A stretch of 60,784 nucleotides of DNA from Bacteroidales bacterium (GTDB taxonomy: Bacteria; Bacteroidota; Bacteroidia; Bacteroidales; VadinHA17), in contig JALHSP010000090.1 of the NCBI GenBank assembly GCA_022865305.1, positions 1 through 60,784 of the forward strand, read 5' to 3'. Of this stretch, positions 1 to 8,949 are shown one piece after another. The position numbers were made by a program, and so were the translations under genes. The notes under the pieces are model-generated. The model was not told where the DNA came from. It saw only the letters and a program-made list of their open reading frames with translations, and did not search any database. Every line of letters starts with the position of its first letter. The first letter of the stretch is position 1.

Positions 1-34
1 CTGCTGCTAAAATGAATCCTGTCGATGCAATAGG

Positions 35-820
35 TTATACATTCGGATAATATCTGTTTTCTTCAATCCACCTTGTCAGTTGAACAAACTGGTCAACTGA
101 CAACTGCTCCGGTCTTAATCCAAATTCACTGTAGTCTTCTTTCCTGAGACTAAATGCAGACTTAACCGAGTTTCTAAGTGTTTTCCTTCGCTGGTTAAAG
201 CAGGCTTTTACTACAGTGAAAAACAAAGATTCATCACATTCCAGTCTTTTTATCTGATTTCTTTTCAATCTTATTACCCCTGATTTTACTTTTGGAGGAG
301 GTGAAAAGACATGTTCCGGTACTGTAAAAAGATACTCAGCTGTGTAAAAAGCCTGCAAAAGAACACTTAGAATACCATATGTTTTTGATCCGGGGGAAGA
401 ACATATTCTTTCCGCTACCTCTTTCTGGAGCATCCCGGTCACTTCAACAATTTTTTCCCGGTACTTTAACACCTTAAATAATATCTGTGATGAAATATTA
501 TACGGAAAATTGCCGATAACAGCAAGATTATCTGTAAAGTATGAATCAATATCCATCGCCAGAAAATCACCTCTGATTATTTCCCTTAAATCAGGGAAAT
601 TGACTTTCAGATAATGAACCGACTCATTATCCAGTTCAATCACCCTGAAATCCGGAAAATTTCTTTCAATCAGGAACCTAGTAAGTATTCCCATTCCGGG
701 TCCGATTTCAAGTACAGACTTGTATCCCTCTCCAGTCAATGATGCAGCTATCTTCGCGGCAATATTTTTGTCCTGCAGAAAGTGCTGACCAAGATTTTTT
801 TTTGGTTGTACCTTGCCCAT
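35..820 (-). CDS. ksgA: 16S rRNA adenine dimethyltransferase KsgA/RsmA
   Basis: This enzyme dimethylates two adjacent adenines near the 3' end of 16S rRNA, using S-adenosylmethionine, late in 30S subunit assembly. The 261-residue protein has the family's N-terminal signature KKNLGQHFL, the SAM-binding motif LEIGPGMG (about residues 37-44), and the catalytic NFPYNIS motif (about 104-110). Length and motif order are normal for the family. It lies 27 bases downstream of the ABC transporter stop-start gap on the same strand, so the transporter and ksgA may share a transcript, although their functions are unrelated. Nothing unusual is seen in the reading frame. The 34 bases beyond its stop, at the window edge, show no recognisable gene. 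Confidence 0.96.
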   Translation of the reverse strand: MGKVQPKKNLGQHFLQDKNIAAKIAASLTGEGYKSVLEIGPGMGILTRFLIERNFPDFRVIELDNESVHYLKVNFPDLREIIRGDFLAMDIDSYFTDNLAVIGNFPYNISSQILFKVLKYREKIVEVTGMLQKEVAERICSSPGSKTYGILSVLLQAFYTAEYLFTVPEHVFSPPPKVKSGVIRLKRNQIKRLECDESLFFTVVKACFNQRRKTLRNSVKSAFSLRKEDYSEFGLRPEQLSVDQFVQLTRWIEENRYYPNV

Positions 821-847
821 TTGCGGGGAATTAGCAGTGATCCTGAT

Positions 848-3800
848 TTATATCTGCAGCAGTTCTCTTCCGAATTTTCTCCAGATCGGCAATTTAAGAG
901 TTTCAAGAAAGAGGATAAACCGTTTAAGGATATTATAATATAATGTTATAAAAAAGATAAAGGTCATTATCCAGATGGCAATCATATTGAAAAATAATAT
1001 TCCTATTTTCAGATTCCCAAACTGTTTATATGGAGCAAAGAAATGTGCCCGTCCGTATTTTGATCCTGGTTTCATGAAAACCGGATCGGCTTTCTGAATC
1101 AGCTTATCTTCAGCGTCATATATCTTATTGGTAGTATTTCTGTTAAGAACAAAATCCGCAAGGCTTTCATTATAGTCATTTTCCCTTAACCTTATAAATT
1201 GCTCTTCACCAATCTGGCTTTTTTTCAGATCAATTAATGAATCATGTTGTATTGTTATAATCTTGCCCTTTTGCCTGAACAGGTTTCTCAGACTGTCAAG
1301 GAAAAGTTTCGTTTCATCAGCAATAATATCATTGAATCCTGAATAGTTAACGCTTCTGATCCATTTTCCCGGTTTTATACCTGTCAGTTCAGAAAGATCC
1401 TTAATATGAAAATTGATTTTTCTAAAATTTTTCTCTGAATAATACTTATTTTCTGGCTTCTTACCTGCACTAAGACATCCATCCACCTTTACATTCAGAG
1501 TCGGAATAAGGAAAGAAGCATACCAGTCGTTCTGACTTTTTTCCATGTCATATTTAAAAAAGGGCCTTTCAAATCTGTTACTTTTAAATTGTTCCACACA
1601 TATAGCTTCATAAGCCCACCGTGTTGCCATAATATCTCCGACCACCGGCACATAAATCTTCTTGCTGATTGACTGGTGGAGGTCATCAAATTTTATCATT
1701 GCACCTCCCAGCAGCAACTGTGGCACAAGGATAAGAGGTATCAGGATATAAATGCTTACGGCTGTTCTCATACCAGCTGAAATGTTCAATCCCAGTATAT
1801 TGCCAAAACAGGCTGTCGAGAACAGGATTAACCACTGCTGGAAGAGCATGCCTCTCACTTCCAAAATTGCATTTGCAACAACTACAAACGATAATGACTG
1901 AATTGCTGATATGACAAAAAGTATGCTGACCTTTGATAACAGATAACTCAACCGGCTTAAGTCCAGAAATTTTTCCCGTTCCAGGATTTTCCTGTCACGG
2001 AATATCTCCTCAGCACTTACAGTCAGCCCAATGAAAAGAGCTACAATAACTGCCATGAAAAGGAAAACGGGATAATTTTTATTTGTGGAAAAAAGATAAA
2101 TCCCATCTTCACTGTATTTTGAAATATAACCAAGGATAAATGCAAGCAGAGGAGCTTCCATCAGGTTGATAGTTATATACTGTCTGTCGGCCAGTTTGCG
2201 CGTTATATTACGTTTTATAAATGTTCTTATCTGGCTCGCCTTTTCAGGAACTTTGAAGTTACTGGGCGGTACAGCTGATTTAGGAGGGTGCCCCTCAAGA
2301 GCAGGCATCATCTTTTTCTTATATCTTTCGTACCATTCCATCGGACTAACCTGCCGTTCTTTTCCAGGGAGACCTGAGTTGTCAATTATTTTTACCTCAA
2401 CAATATGAAGGATATTATCTGTATCAATATTACCGCAATTCGGGCACTCACTTTCAGCAGCATTTGCCTGCGATGTTTCACTTTTAAAATAAACCAGAGC
2501 TTCTACAGGATCTCCGTCATAGATCATATAACCACCTTTATCGAGAAGCCATAACCTGTCGAACATCTTCAGAATATCTGAAGAAGGCTGATGTATATTT
2601 GCAAAAACAAGTTTGCCGCTTAATGCCTGGTTTCTTAAAAGGTTCATTACTTTTTCTGAATCGAATGAAGACAAGCCGGAAGTGGGTTCGTCAATGAACA
2701 GTACAACAGGTTCACGCATCAGTTCAAGACCAATATTAAGACGTTTACGCTGGCCTCCACTTACTTTTTTATTAAGGGGATCCCCGACCTGAAGATCCTT
2801 TATTTCTAATAAATCCAGATCAACAAGAACTTTTTCAACAGTGTTTCTTAACTGTTCCTCATCATAATCACCAAAACATAACCGTGCATTAAAATATAAA
2901 TTCTGATAAACAGTGAGTTCCTCAATAAGCATATCATCCTGTGGAACATAACCTATCAATCCCTTAATTTCTTCTGAGTCTGAATGTATGTCGAAACCAT
3001 TTATATACAGGTTACCGGCTACCGGTCTGATCTTCCCATGAAGCAGATTTAGCAATGTGGTTTTCCCAACGCCACTCCCACCCATAATACCTATCAGGTT
3101 GCCCGATTCAACCCTGAAATTCATTTTCTGAACGCCATTCTCAGATCCTTTAAAGAAAAATTCTATTCCGTGTCCTTCAAAAATTATCTTTTCAGGGAAT
3201 TTTCTTGATACAAATTTTTTGTAGATTTTAGAATAATATATTGGTTCAATCCCCTGCCCTTTTATATTAACTCCACGTTCGAGGAGATAAGGTCTGCAGG
3301 CAATAATATCCCTCCCCTTGAAATAAAGAGCTAGTGGCCCATCATAAGTGAGAAGAAGAGTGCCGGTGCTTTCAATGTGAAGAACAACAAGATGTCCCTT
3401 GAATCCTCTTATCCTGATATGCCGCCATTTCTCATAATTCTTATAATCTTTTGCAACCGAGAAATCAGGATTATCACTTTCTATTACTAAAATACAATCG
3501 GGGGAAATTCCATCATATGATCTGCCAATCATGAATGCATTGGCATTTTCATATTCTTTTTTCGGAATATTAAAAGTCCTGGCAACAATATCAATAATTG
3601 TTTTTTCCTGTTCGGTTATCAGTCCGTCTTCAAAAGCAAATTCAATAAGCTGAAGAAATACTATCATCCTTTCTTCAAGAAAGAGCCCTTTTCTTATCTG
3701 CCTGCAGATGTTTGTAATCTGAAACGAAATAAGAGAATCCTCATCTGATAATTCATCCTTATCAACAGTTTTTAATTCATTGGAATAAAATTCAAGATTA

Positions 3801-3961
3801 TTTTCAAAAAGTGCATAATATTCTTCCTCAAGTTCTCTGTTCAGGTATCTCCTCAGGTAGCTGCGCAGTATCTTTTTACCTCTTGATGAAATCCCTACCG
3901 GATTGACTGTTGAGACAATGGCAAAAATATGGATCAGTGCAAGTAAAACAGATTCCCTCAT
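848..3961 (-). CDS. ABCG-like transporter, ATPase and permease fused, TerB-like N-terminus
   Basis: The 1037-residue protein is a half-transporter of the ABCG/White layout, with the ATPase before the membrane domain. Residues about 40-140 are helical and acidic and resemble a TerB-like domain. A linker of about 100 residues follows. The ATPase has Walker A GGSGVGKT (about 294-301), signature VSGGQRKRLN and Walker B FIDEPTSGL. A short CPNC element lies between ATPase and permease. The membrane part (about 600-830) has hydrophobic segments typical of ABC2 permeases, then a soluble loop, and a last membrane helix near the C-terminus. The substrate cannot be told from sequence. Family knowledge suggests lipid or drug export, but that is inference. 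It follows the 4027-4854 lipoprotein on the same strand, but a strong terminator separates the two. Confidence 0.85.
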   Translation of the reverse strand: MRESVLLALIHIFAIVSTVNPVGISSRGKKILRSYLRRYLNRELEEEYYALFENNLEFYSNELKTVDKDELSDEDSLISFQITNICRQIRKGLFLEERMIVFLQLIEFAFEDGLITEQEKTIIDIVARTFNIPKKEYENANAFMIGRSYDGISPDCILVIESDNPDFSVAKDYKNYEKWRHIRIRGFKGHLVVLHIESTGTLLLTYDGPLALYFKGRDIIACRPYLLERGVNIKGQGIEPIYYSKIYKKFVSRKFPEKIIFEGHGIEFFFKGSENGVQKMNFRVESGNLIGIMGGSGVGKTTLLNLLHGKIRPVAGNLYINGFDIHSDSEEIKGLIGYVPQDDMLIEELTVYQNLYFNARLCFGDYDEEQLRNTVEKVLVDLDLLEIKDLQVGDPLNKKVSGGQRKRLNIGLELMREPVVLFIDEPTSGLSSFDSEKVMNLLRNQALSGKLVFANIHQPSSDILKMFDRLWLLDKGGYMIYDGDPVEALVYFKSETSQANAAESECPNCGNIDTDNILHIVEVKIIDNSGLPGKERQVSPMEWYERYKKKMMPALEGHPPKSAVPPSNFKVPEKASQIRTFIKRNITRKLADRQYITINLMEAPLLAFILGYISKYSEDGIYLFSTNKNYPVFLFMAVIVALFIGLTVSAEEIFRDRKILEREKFLDLSRLSYLLSKVSILFVISAIQSLSFVVVANAILEVRGMLFQQWLILFSTACFGNILGLNISAGMRTAVSIYILIPLILVPQLLLGGAMIKFDDLHQSISKKIYVPVVGDIMATRWAYEAICVEQFKSNRFERPFFKYDMEKSQNDWYASFLIPTLNVKVDGCLSAGKKPENKYYSEKNFRKINFHIKDLSELTGIKPGKWIRSVNYSGFNDIIADETKLFLDSLRNLFRQKGKIITIQHDSLIDLKKSQIGEEQFIRLRENDYNESLADFVLNRNTTNKIYDAEDKLIQKADPVFMKPGSKYGRAHFFAPYKQFGNLKIGILFFNMIAIWIMTFIFFITLYYNILKRFILFLETLKLPIWRKFGRELLQI

Positions 3962-3973
3962 AAAGACAACAAC

Positions 3974-4009
3974 TAAAAAAAAGACCGCAAAGTTAGATTC
4001 TTTGCGGTC
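3974..4009 (-). terminator. Intrinsic terminator of the 4027-4854 lipoprotein gene
   Basis: A perfect 10-bp stem, GACCGCAAAG (3983-3992) and CTTTGCGGTC (4000-4009), surrounds a 7-base loop. On the minus strand it is followed by a run of eight T, so it ends transcription coming from the lipoprotein gene. It lies between that gene and the ABC transporter. Confidence 0.9.
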
Positions 4010-4026
4010 AAATCAACTGCAAAAAA

Positions 4027-4854
4027 TTATTCAACTATTTGGGCTCGTACTCCTTCAATAGCTTTGGTTATATCCCTGATGTCCTTTTCGTAAAGACTGG
4101 TAGTAAGCCCTTCATATACTTTTTTAATAGGATCAAGCAGCTTCACAAAATCACTGACAACCGGATCAGAACTGTAGGATTTTGTAATCTCCAGATAAAG
4201 CTCGAATGATTTTTTCTGTTCTATCAGATTTTTTGAGATCCCGGCTACATTATAAGCGGCCGCTGAAACGTGAGTAGTCAGATACATACCTTCAACCCAA
4301 GCACCGCCAACGACAAGCAGGGCTAAATCCTGCTGATCATTCTCGCTCAGATATGAATAAGTTTCTTCAAAAGTCCTTGTCAGAATTTTTACCAGCTCAT
4401 CTTTGTAATCAAAATTTGCTCTTATACTGTCATACACCGATTGATCATATACTTTAGACATATTGAGATCATTTGTAAGACTCCTGATTACATCCAGATA
4501 ATTAATAACTTCCTGTTGAATGTTGTACAATGTAACATAACTCAGATCGGCACCATAAACCCCCATATTGATTGCTTTCTTAGTGCTTTCGAAATATTTT
4601 TTTGTATTACTTACGGGATTTGTAATTCCAATATTATAACCAACTTCAAGATCAGTAAGCATTTTGATTACCTCTGCTGAAGTCGGCAAAGGATAAACAT
4701 GTGTTTCGATCTCATCTTCAAGCGTTTTTTCCTGTTCCATCTCCAATTTTTTCTGTTCTTTTTTTTCAGCCATGTTTTTACAGGAATTACAGGAAATGAA
4801 TATAAAACTTGTCAGAAACACAGGAAGTATTAAAACTCCAAAAGTCTTTTTCAT
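4027..4854 (-). CDS. Predicted lipoprotein of unknown function
   Basis: I do not recognise the family. The 275-residue product starts with a lysine-containing hydrophobic signal peptide ending in a lipobox, FISCNSC, so it should be exported and lipid-anchored. A highly charged stretch (K/E/Q-rich, about residues 30-50) follows, then a mostly helical domain to the end. No catalytic motif is visible. The ATG is well placed for the signal peptide. A strong terminator closes the gene, which suggests a single-gene transcript. The 230 bases upstream, to the divergent aminotransferase gene, are AT-rich and must hold both promoters, but I see no convincing match to the promoter consensus there. Confidence 0.75.
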   Translation of the reverse strand: MKKTFGVLILPVFLTSFIFISCNSCKNMAEKKEQKKLEMEQEKTLEDEIETHVYPLPTSAEVIKMLTDLEVGYNIGITNPVSNTKKYFESTKKAINMGVYGADLSYVTLYNIQQEVINYLDVIRSLTNDLNMSKVYDQSVYDSIRANFDYKDELVKILTRTFEETYSYLSENDQQDLALLVVGGAWVEGMYLTTHVSAAAYNVAGISKNLIEQKKSFELYLEITKSYSSDPVVSDFVKLLDPIKKVYEGLTTSLYEKDIRDITKAIEGVRAQIVE

Positions 4855-5084
4855 ATTTGTTTTTTTAAATTAATACATCATTCCAATCCGCCCATAAAAG
4901 TAATAAATAATATTTAATAAATCTCAGAAGTGTTCTATAAATTGAATTTTAAGCTTATTTGTCCGACAGCAAAACACTTACAGTCTTTAACAGTTCCTGA
5001 TTATACCGGTTGCTTTAATAATTATATTGACCAATTATTTCTGTTTTTATATATCTTTAAGCCTCTGAATCTATACCATTTTTA

Positions 5085-6260
5085 ATGAGATGGAATTTTG
5101 ATGAAGTTATAAGGAGGGAAGGGACCGATTGTGTAAAATATGATCTCAGGAAGGAGACTTTCGGAATTAATGATATTATTCCGATGTGGGTGGCTGATAT
5201 GGACTTTAAAACTCCCGATTTCATTGTAAACAGTATTCAGGAACGCCTTAACCACAATATTTTCGGATACTCTTTTCGTCCTGACAGATATTTTCTTTCA
5301 GTTTCCAGCTGGTTTGCAAAAAGACATAACTGGACGGTCGAAAAAGAATGGATATGTTTTTGTCCGGGTATTGTTCCGGCACTTAATTTCTGCACTCTTG
5401 CATTTACAAGTCCCGGAGACAGAATACTCGTACAGCCACCTGTCTATTTTCCTTTTTTCTCTGCCGTCGAATTACATGGCCGCAGACTAATTTTTAACAC
5501 CCTTAAGGAGTCAGACGGGAAATGGGAAATGGATTTTAATTCATTGAAAGCTTCTGTTGACGGAAAGACAAAAATGATAATAATATCCAATCCTCATAAT
5601 CCGGTTGGAAGAACATGGACACCTGAAGAGCTTAATATCCTTGCAGATATCTGCCTTAATAACAATATACTGATCCTATCAGACGAAATTCACTGTGATC
5701 TTGTTCTGCCGGGGTTCAGACATACTCCGGTTGCATCTCTGTCAGAAAAAATTGCCGCTATAACCATTACGTGTATCTCTCCGAGCAAAACATTCAATCT
5801 GGCCGGTCTCTCAACATCGTCAGTTATCATTCCAAATCCGGTTTTAAGAAAATCATTTAAGAAAATTGTAGGCAATCTTCATATCGGAAATGGGAATATC
5901 TTCGGCACAACTGCTTCAATAGCAGCATATTCCCATGGACATGAATGGCTCGATGCTCTGCTTGAATACCTGGATATTAATGCAGGTTATGTTATTGATT
6001 ATTGCAGGAAGATGATTCCCGAAATAGTTCCTGTTCAGCCTGAGGGAACTTACATGATATGGCTTGATTGCCGGAAATTTGCCATGAACGGGAAAGAACT
6101 GCAGAATTTTTTTGTACACAGGGCAGGTGTCGGCATGAACGAAGGCTCTACCTTTGGACCCGGCGGAGAGGGATTTATGAGAATGAATCTGGCATCTCCG
6201 CATCAGACGGTAGTAAAAGCAATGGAACAGATTGAAAAGGCTGTTGCATCGATAAGATAA
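5085..6260 (+). CDS. PatB/MalY-type PLP-dependent C-S lyase or aminotransferase
   Basis: The protein belongs to fold type I PLP enzymes of the MalY/PatB group. These usually cleave cystathionine or cysteine conjugates (C-S beta-lyase), some with aminotransferase activity. The 391 residues show the group's N-terminal PMWVADMDF motif, the SNPHNPVGR loop, the cofactor-binding LSDEIHCDL aspartate, and the PLP lysine in SPSKTFNLAGL. The C-terminal substrate arginine region, GFMRMNLA, is present. Length is normal. carA starts 22 bases downstream on the same strand, so co-transcription is likely. The exact substrate is not settled by sequence. Confidence 0.9.
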   Translation: MRWNFDEVIRREGTDCVKYDLRKETFGINDIIPMWVADMDFKTPDFIVNSIQERLNHNIFGYSFRPDRYFLSVSSWFAKRHNWTVEKEWICFCPGIVPALNFCTLAFTSPGDRILVQPPVYFPFFSAVELHGRRLIFNTLKESDGKWEMDFNSLKASVDGKTKMIIISNPHNPVGRTWTPEELNILADICLNNNILILSDEIHCDLVLPGFRHTPVASLSEKIAAITITCISPSKTFNLAGLSTSSVIIPNPVLRKSFKKIVGNLHIGNGNIFGTTASIAAYSHGHEWLDALLEYLDINAGYVIDYCRKMIPEIVPVQPEGTYMIWLDCRKFAMNGKELQNFFVHRAGVGMNEGSTFGPGGEGFMRMNLASPHQTVVKAMEQIEKAVASIR

Positions 6261-6282
6261 ACTGAAATATTTATTATATCAG

Positions 6283-7365
6283 ATGAAGAACAGGACACTT
6301 GTCCGTCTGACACTTGAAGATGGAATGGTTTATCAGGGCAGAACCTTCGGATCACCTGTTACGACTGCTGGTGAAGTTGTATTCAATACTGCGATGACCG
6401 GGTATCCTGAAAGCCTTACTGATCCATCATACCGGGGTCAGATACTATGTCTAACATACCCTCTTGTTGGAAATTACGGCGCACCAGGCAAAACTGAAGA
6501 GAATGATCTTTACAGATTTTATGAGTCATCTTCAATTCATATTTCAGGACTGGTTGTGTCTGATTATTCCTTTGAGTACAGCCACTGGAACGCAACTGAA
6601 AGTCTTGATGAATGGCTTAAAAGAAATAATATCCCTGGAATATACGGGATAGATACAAGAGCCCTGACAAAAAGGATACGCGAGAAAGGTGCAATGCTTG
6701 GTAAAATTGAACCTGACGGAACAGAAACCGATTTCTACGATCCCAACAAGGTAAACCTGGTTGCAGAAGTAAGCACCCATGAGAAGAAAATCTATGGTTC
6801 CGGGAAATACAGGATACTGCTCGTAGATTCCGGCGTTAAATACAATATTATCAGGAATCTTTTAAAGCGTGACACAATGATAATAAGGGTACCATGGGAT
6901 TATGATTATCATAAGGAAGATTTCGACGGACTTTTCCTTTCTAATGGTCCGGGTGATCCGAAAATGTGCGGTATCACTATCGAAAATATTAAAAAATCGC
7001 TTGAAGGTGAAAAACCCGTTTTCGGAATATGCCTGGGGAATCAGCTTATGGCGCTGGCCTCAGGTGCCGACACCTATAAGCTGAAATATGGTCACAGAAG
7101 TCATAACCAACCGGTACTTCAGGTTGGAACTGATAAAGCCTATATCACATCACAAAATCACGGATTTGCAGTTGATAATAAAACTCTTGGAAAAGACTGG
7201 AATCCGCTCTTCATAAATATAAATGACAACACAAACGAGGGAATGATACATAAGACCAAACCATTCTTTTCAACCCAGTTTCACCCGGAAGCTTCCGGCG
7301 GACCGACAGATACGGATTTCCTGTTCGATGTGTTCATAGAAAATATCAGAAAATCAATGATTTAA
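6283..7365 (+). CDS. carA: Carbamoyl-phosphate synthase small (glutaminase) subunit
   Basis: CarA hydrolyses glutamine and channels ammonia to CarB, making carbamoyl phosphate for arginine and pyrimidine synthesis. The 360-residue protein has the CarA N-terminal domain (DGMVYQGRTFG, then AMTGYPESLTDPSY). A class I glutamine amidotransferase domain follows, with the oxyanion strand SNGPGDP, the catalytic cysteine in FGICLGNQ, and the His-Glu pair in TQFHPEASGG. The last motif is usual for CarA. The start follows the upstream lyase gene by 22 bases. CarB is encoded about 3.5 kb away on the same strand, separated by three minus-strand arg genes, so the two subunits are not in one operon. An AT-rich stretch before the ATG only weakly resembles an ARG box. 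Confidence 0.96.
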   Translation: MKNRTLVRLTLEDGMVYQGRTFGSPVTTAGEVVFNTAMTGYPESLTDPSYRGQILCLTYPLVGNYGAPGKTEENDLYRFYESSSIHISGLVVSDYSFEYSHWNATESLDEWLKRNNIPGIYGIDTRALTKRIREKGAMLGKIEPDGTETDFYDPNKVNLVAEVSTHEKKIYGSGKYRILLVDSGVKYNIIRNLLKRDTMIIRVPWDYDYHKEDFDGLFLSNGPGDPKMCGITIENIKKSLEGEKPVFGICLGNQLMALASGADTYKLKYGHRSHNQPVLQVGTDKAYITSQNHGFAVDNKTLGKDWNPLFININDNTNEGMIHKTKPFFSTQFHPEASGGPTDTDFLFDVFIENIRKSMI

Positions 7366-7375
7366 CCCCAGTATT

Positions 7376-7446
7376 TTATCCCCCCTGCCTACTTTGTCTA
7401 CCCCCCTGCCCACGTTAGTCTACCCCCCTGCCCCCCTAAAGGGGGG
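7376..7446. repeat. Three C-rich tandem units ending in a hairpin
   Basis: About three copies of a roughly 22-base unit beginning with CCCCCCTGCC lie between the converging carA and argH genes. The copies differ in their second half. The last copy runs into a perfect inverted repeat, CCCCCC TAAA GGGGGG (7431-7446), that could form a hairpin and end transcription from either side. This composition is unlike the AT-rich neighbouring spacers. Confidence 0.7.
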
Positions 7447-7462
7447 TTAATAATATGAGGGT

Positions 7463-8803
7463 TTATTTCACATATTGCATCATCTTCGCTTCAATCTCAG
7501 CTGCTGATCTGCTCTTAAAACAATTCATCCTTTTATTGAAAATCGCAGAAATTTCGTTATTACAGAGTTTCCCTATACTGCCTTCATGGATATAGTCAGA
7601 TAACGTAGTCTTGGAAAACGGGGAATTTTTAACCATCTCCGATACAGCTTTATAAGCATCCCTGAAAGGTATACCCTGTTTAACAAGGCGGTTAACCTCC
7701 TCTGCACTGAATATATTATTGTATAAAGGATTGTCAGTTATATTTTTACGGATTTTAATATTGTTTAGCATTAAAAACATGATTTCGATACACTCTTTCA
7801 CATCCCCGAAAGCATCAAAAATCATTTGCTTAAGTAACTGAAGATCCCTGTTGTACCCCGACTGAAGGTTACTTGTAAGCATTGCAACCTGATTCGGGAG
7901 GGTTTGAATCATGTTTGATCGCGCCCTGATGAGTTCGAATACATCAGGATTTTTTTTCTGGGGCATTATACTTGACCCGGTGACATATTCATCGGGGAAA
8001 TCGATGAATCTGAATTCAGAAGTCATATAAATGCATATATCCATTGAAAAGCGTGATAGAGTTTGCGCAACAGAAGCAAGGGCAGAGGCTATTGCAAGTT
8101 CGACTTTGCCTCTGCTCAGGCTTGCGTATGCTGAATTATACAGAAGATCATCAAATTCGAGAAGTTCCGTGGTTCGTTTCCTGTTTATGGGAAGAGTAGT
8201 GCCATACCCGGCTGCAGTTCCGAGAGGATTTCTGTTATTAAGCTCGCGCGCACCTGCAAGCAGAAGAATATCATCAGCCAGGCATTCGGCATAGGATCCA
8301 AACCATAATCCGAATGATGAAACCATTGCCGGCTGCATATGGGTATAACCAGGCAGAAGAACTTCACTGTACTGTTCGCTCAGAGACTGAATTTTAGTAA
8401 AGAGTTTTTGAATGATCTGTGCCAGTTTATCGATTTCTTCACGTGTAAAAAGCCGGATATCAACCAGCACCTGATCATTTCTTGATCGACCGGTGTGAAT
8501 TTTTTTCCCGGTCGTTCCAAGTATGGATGACATCTCCTTTTCTATCTGGGAATGTATATCCTCAATATCTTTTTCTATTACCAGACCCCCGTCTTCGGCC
8601 AGTAAAAAGAGAGAATGCAGCGTTTTAAGCATTTCATTTTTCTCATTTTCAATTATAATTCCTACTTCCTGAAGCATAATTACATGGGCCATCGATCCGA
8701 TAATATCCCATTTGGTAAGGTTAAGATCGGTTTTTCTGTCTCTGCCTGCTGTGAATTCAATTATGGCAGGTTCCGGATTTATGCCTTTTTCCCAAAGTTT
8801 CAT
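7463..8803 (-). CDS. argH: Argininosuccinate lyase
   Basis: ArgH splits argininosuccinate into arginine and fumarate, the last step of arginine synthesis. It belongs to the fumarase/aspartase superfamily and is a cytoplasmic tetramer. Visible motifs are the conserved HTGRSRNDQ, the substrate loop HMQPAM, and the superfamily signature GSSIMPQKKNPD near residue 275. I chose the start at 8803 because it gives the usual MKLWEKG beginning (446 residues). An upstream in-frame ATG at 8839 would add 12 residues that do not fit the family. argG lies upstream on the same strand, with a 146-base gap that holds a GC-rich hairpin. The two are probably co-transcribed or co-regulated. Confidence 0.95.
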   Translation of the reverse strand: MKLWEKGINPEPAIIEFTAGRDRKTDLNLTKWDIIGSMAHVIMLQEVGIIIENEKNEMLKTLHSLFLLAEDGGLVIEKDIEDIHSQIEKEMSSILGTTGKKIHTGRSRNDQVLVDIRLFTREEIDKLAQIIQKLFTKIQSLSEQYSEVLLPGYTHMQPAMVSSFGLWFGSYAECLADDILLLAGARELNNRNPLGTAAGYGTTLPINRKRTTELLEFDDLLYNSAYASLSRGKVELAIASALASVAQTLSRFSMDICIYMTSEFRFIDFPDEYVTGSSIMPQKKNPDVFELIRARSNMIQTLPNQVAMLTSNLQSGYNRDLQLLKQMIFDAFGDVKECIEIMFLMLNNIKIRKNITDNPLYNNIFSAEEVNRLVKQGIPFRDAYKAVSEMVKNSPFSKTTLSDYIHEGSIGKLCNNEISAIFNKRMNCFKSRSAAEIEAKMMQYVK

Positions 8804-8847
8804 ATGTTCTTTTATTAATGATTTCCAATATAATGGCACGGATTGCA

Positions 8848-8879
8848 GCCGAGTCCCGCTTCAGCGGGACGAGCTCGGC
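8848..8879. repeat. GC-rich inverted repeat between argG and argH
   Basis: The stem is built from GCCGAG (8848-8853) and TCCCGC (8854-8859), a TTCA loop, then GCGGGA (8864-8869) and CTCGGC (8874-8879) with a 4-base bulge CGAG. It resembles repetitive extragenic palindromes. It could weaken or end transcription from argG into argH. Confidence 0.7.
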
Positions 8880-8949
8880 GAAGCCAAATCCGCGCCAGCC
8901 TAACAAACCTAAGTTCCATCTGCTGGCGTTGATTTTTAATCGGCGCCTT

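Noticed and set aside
7376-7446. Possible CRISPR-like array
   Set aside because: Only three divergent C-rich units occur without regular spacers, and the last is a hairpin; no cas genes are near.
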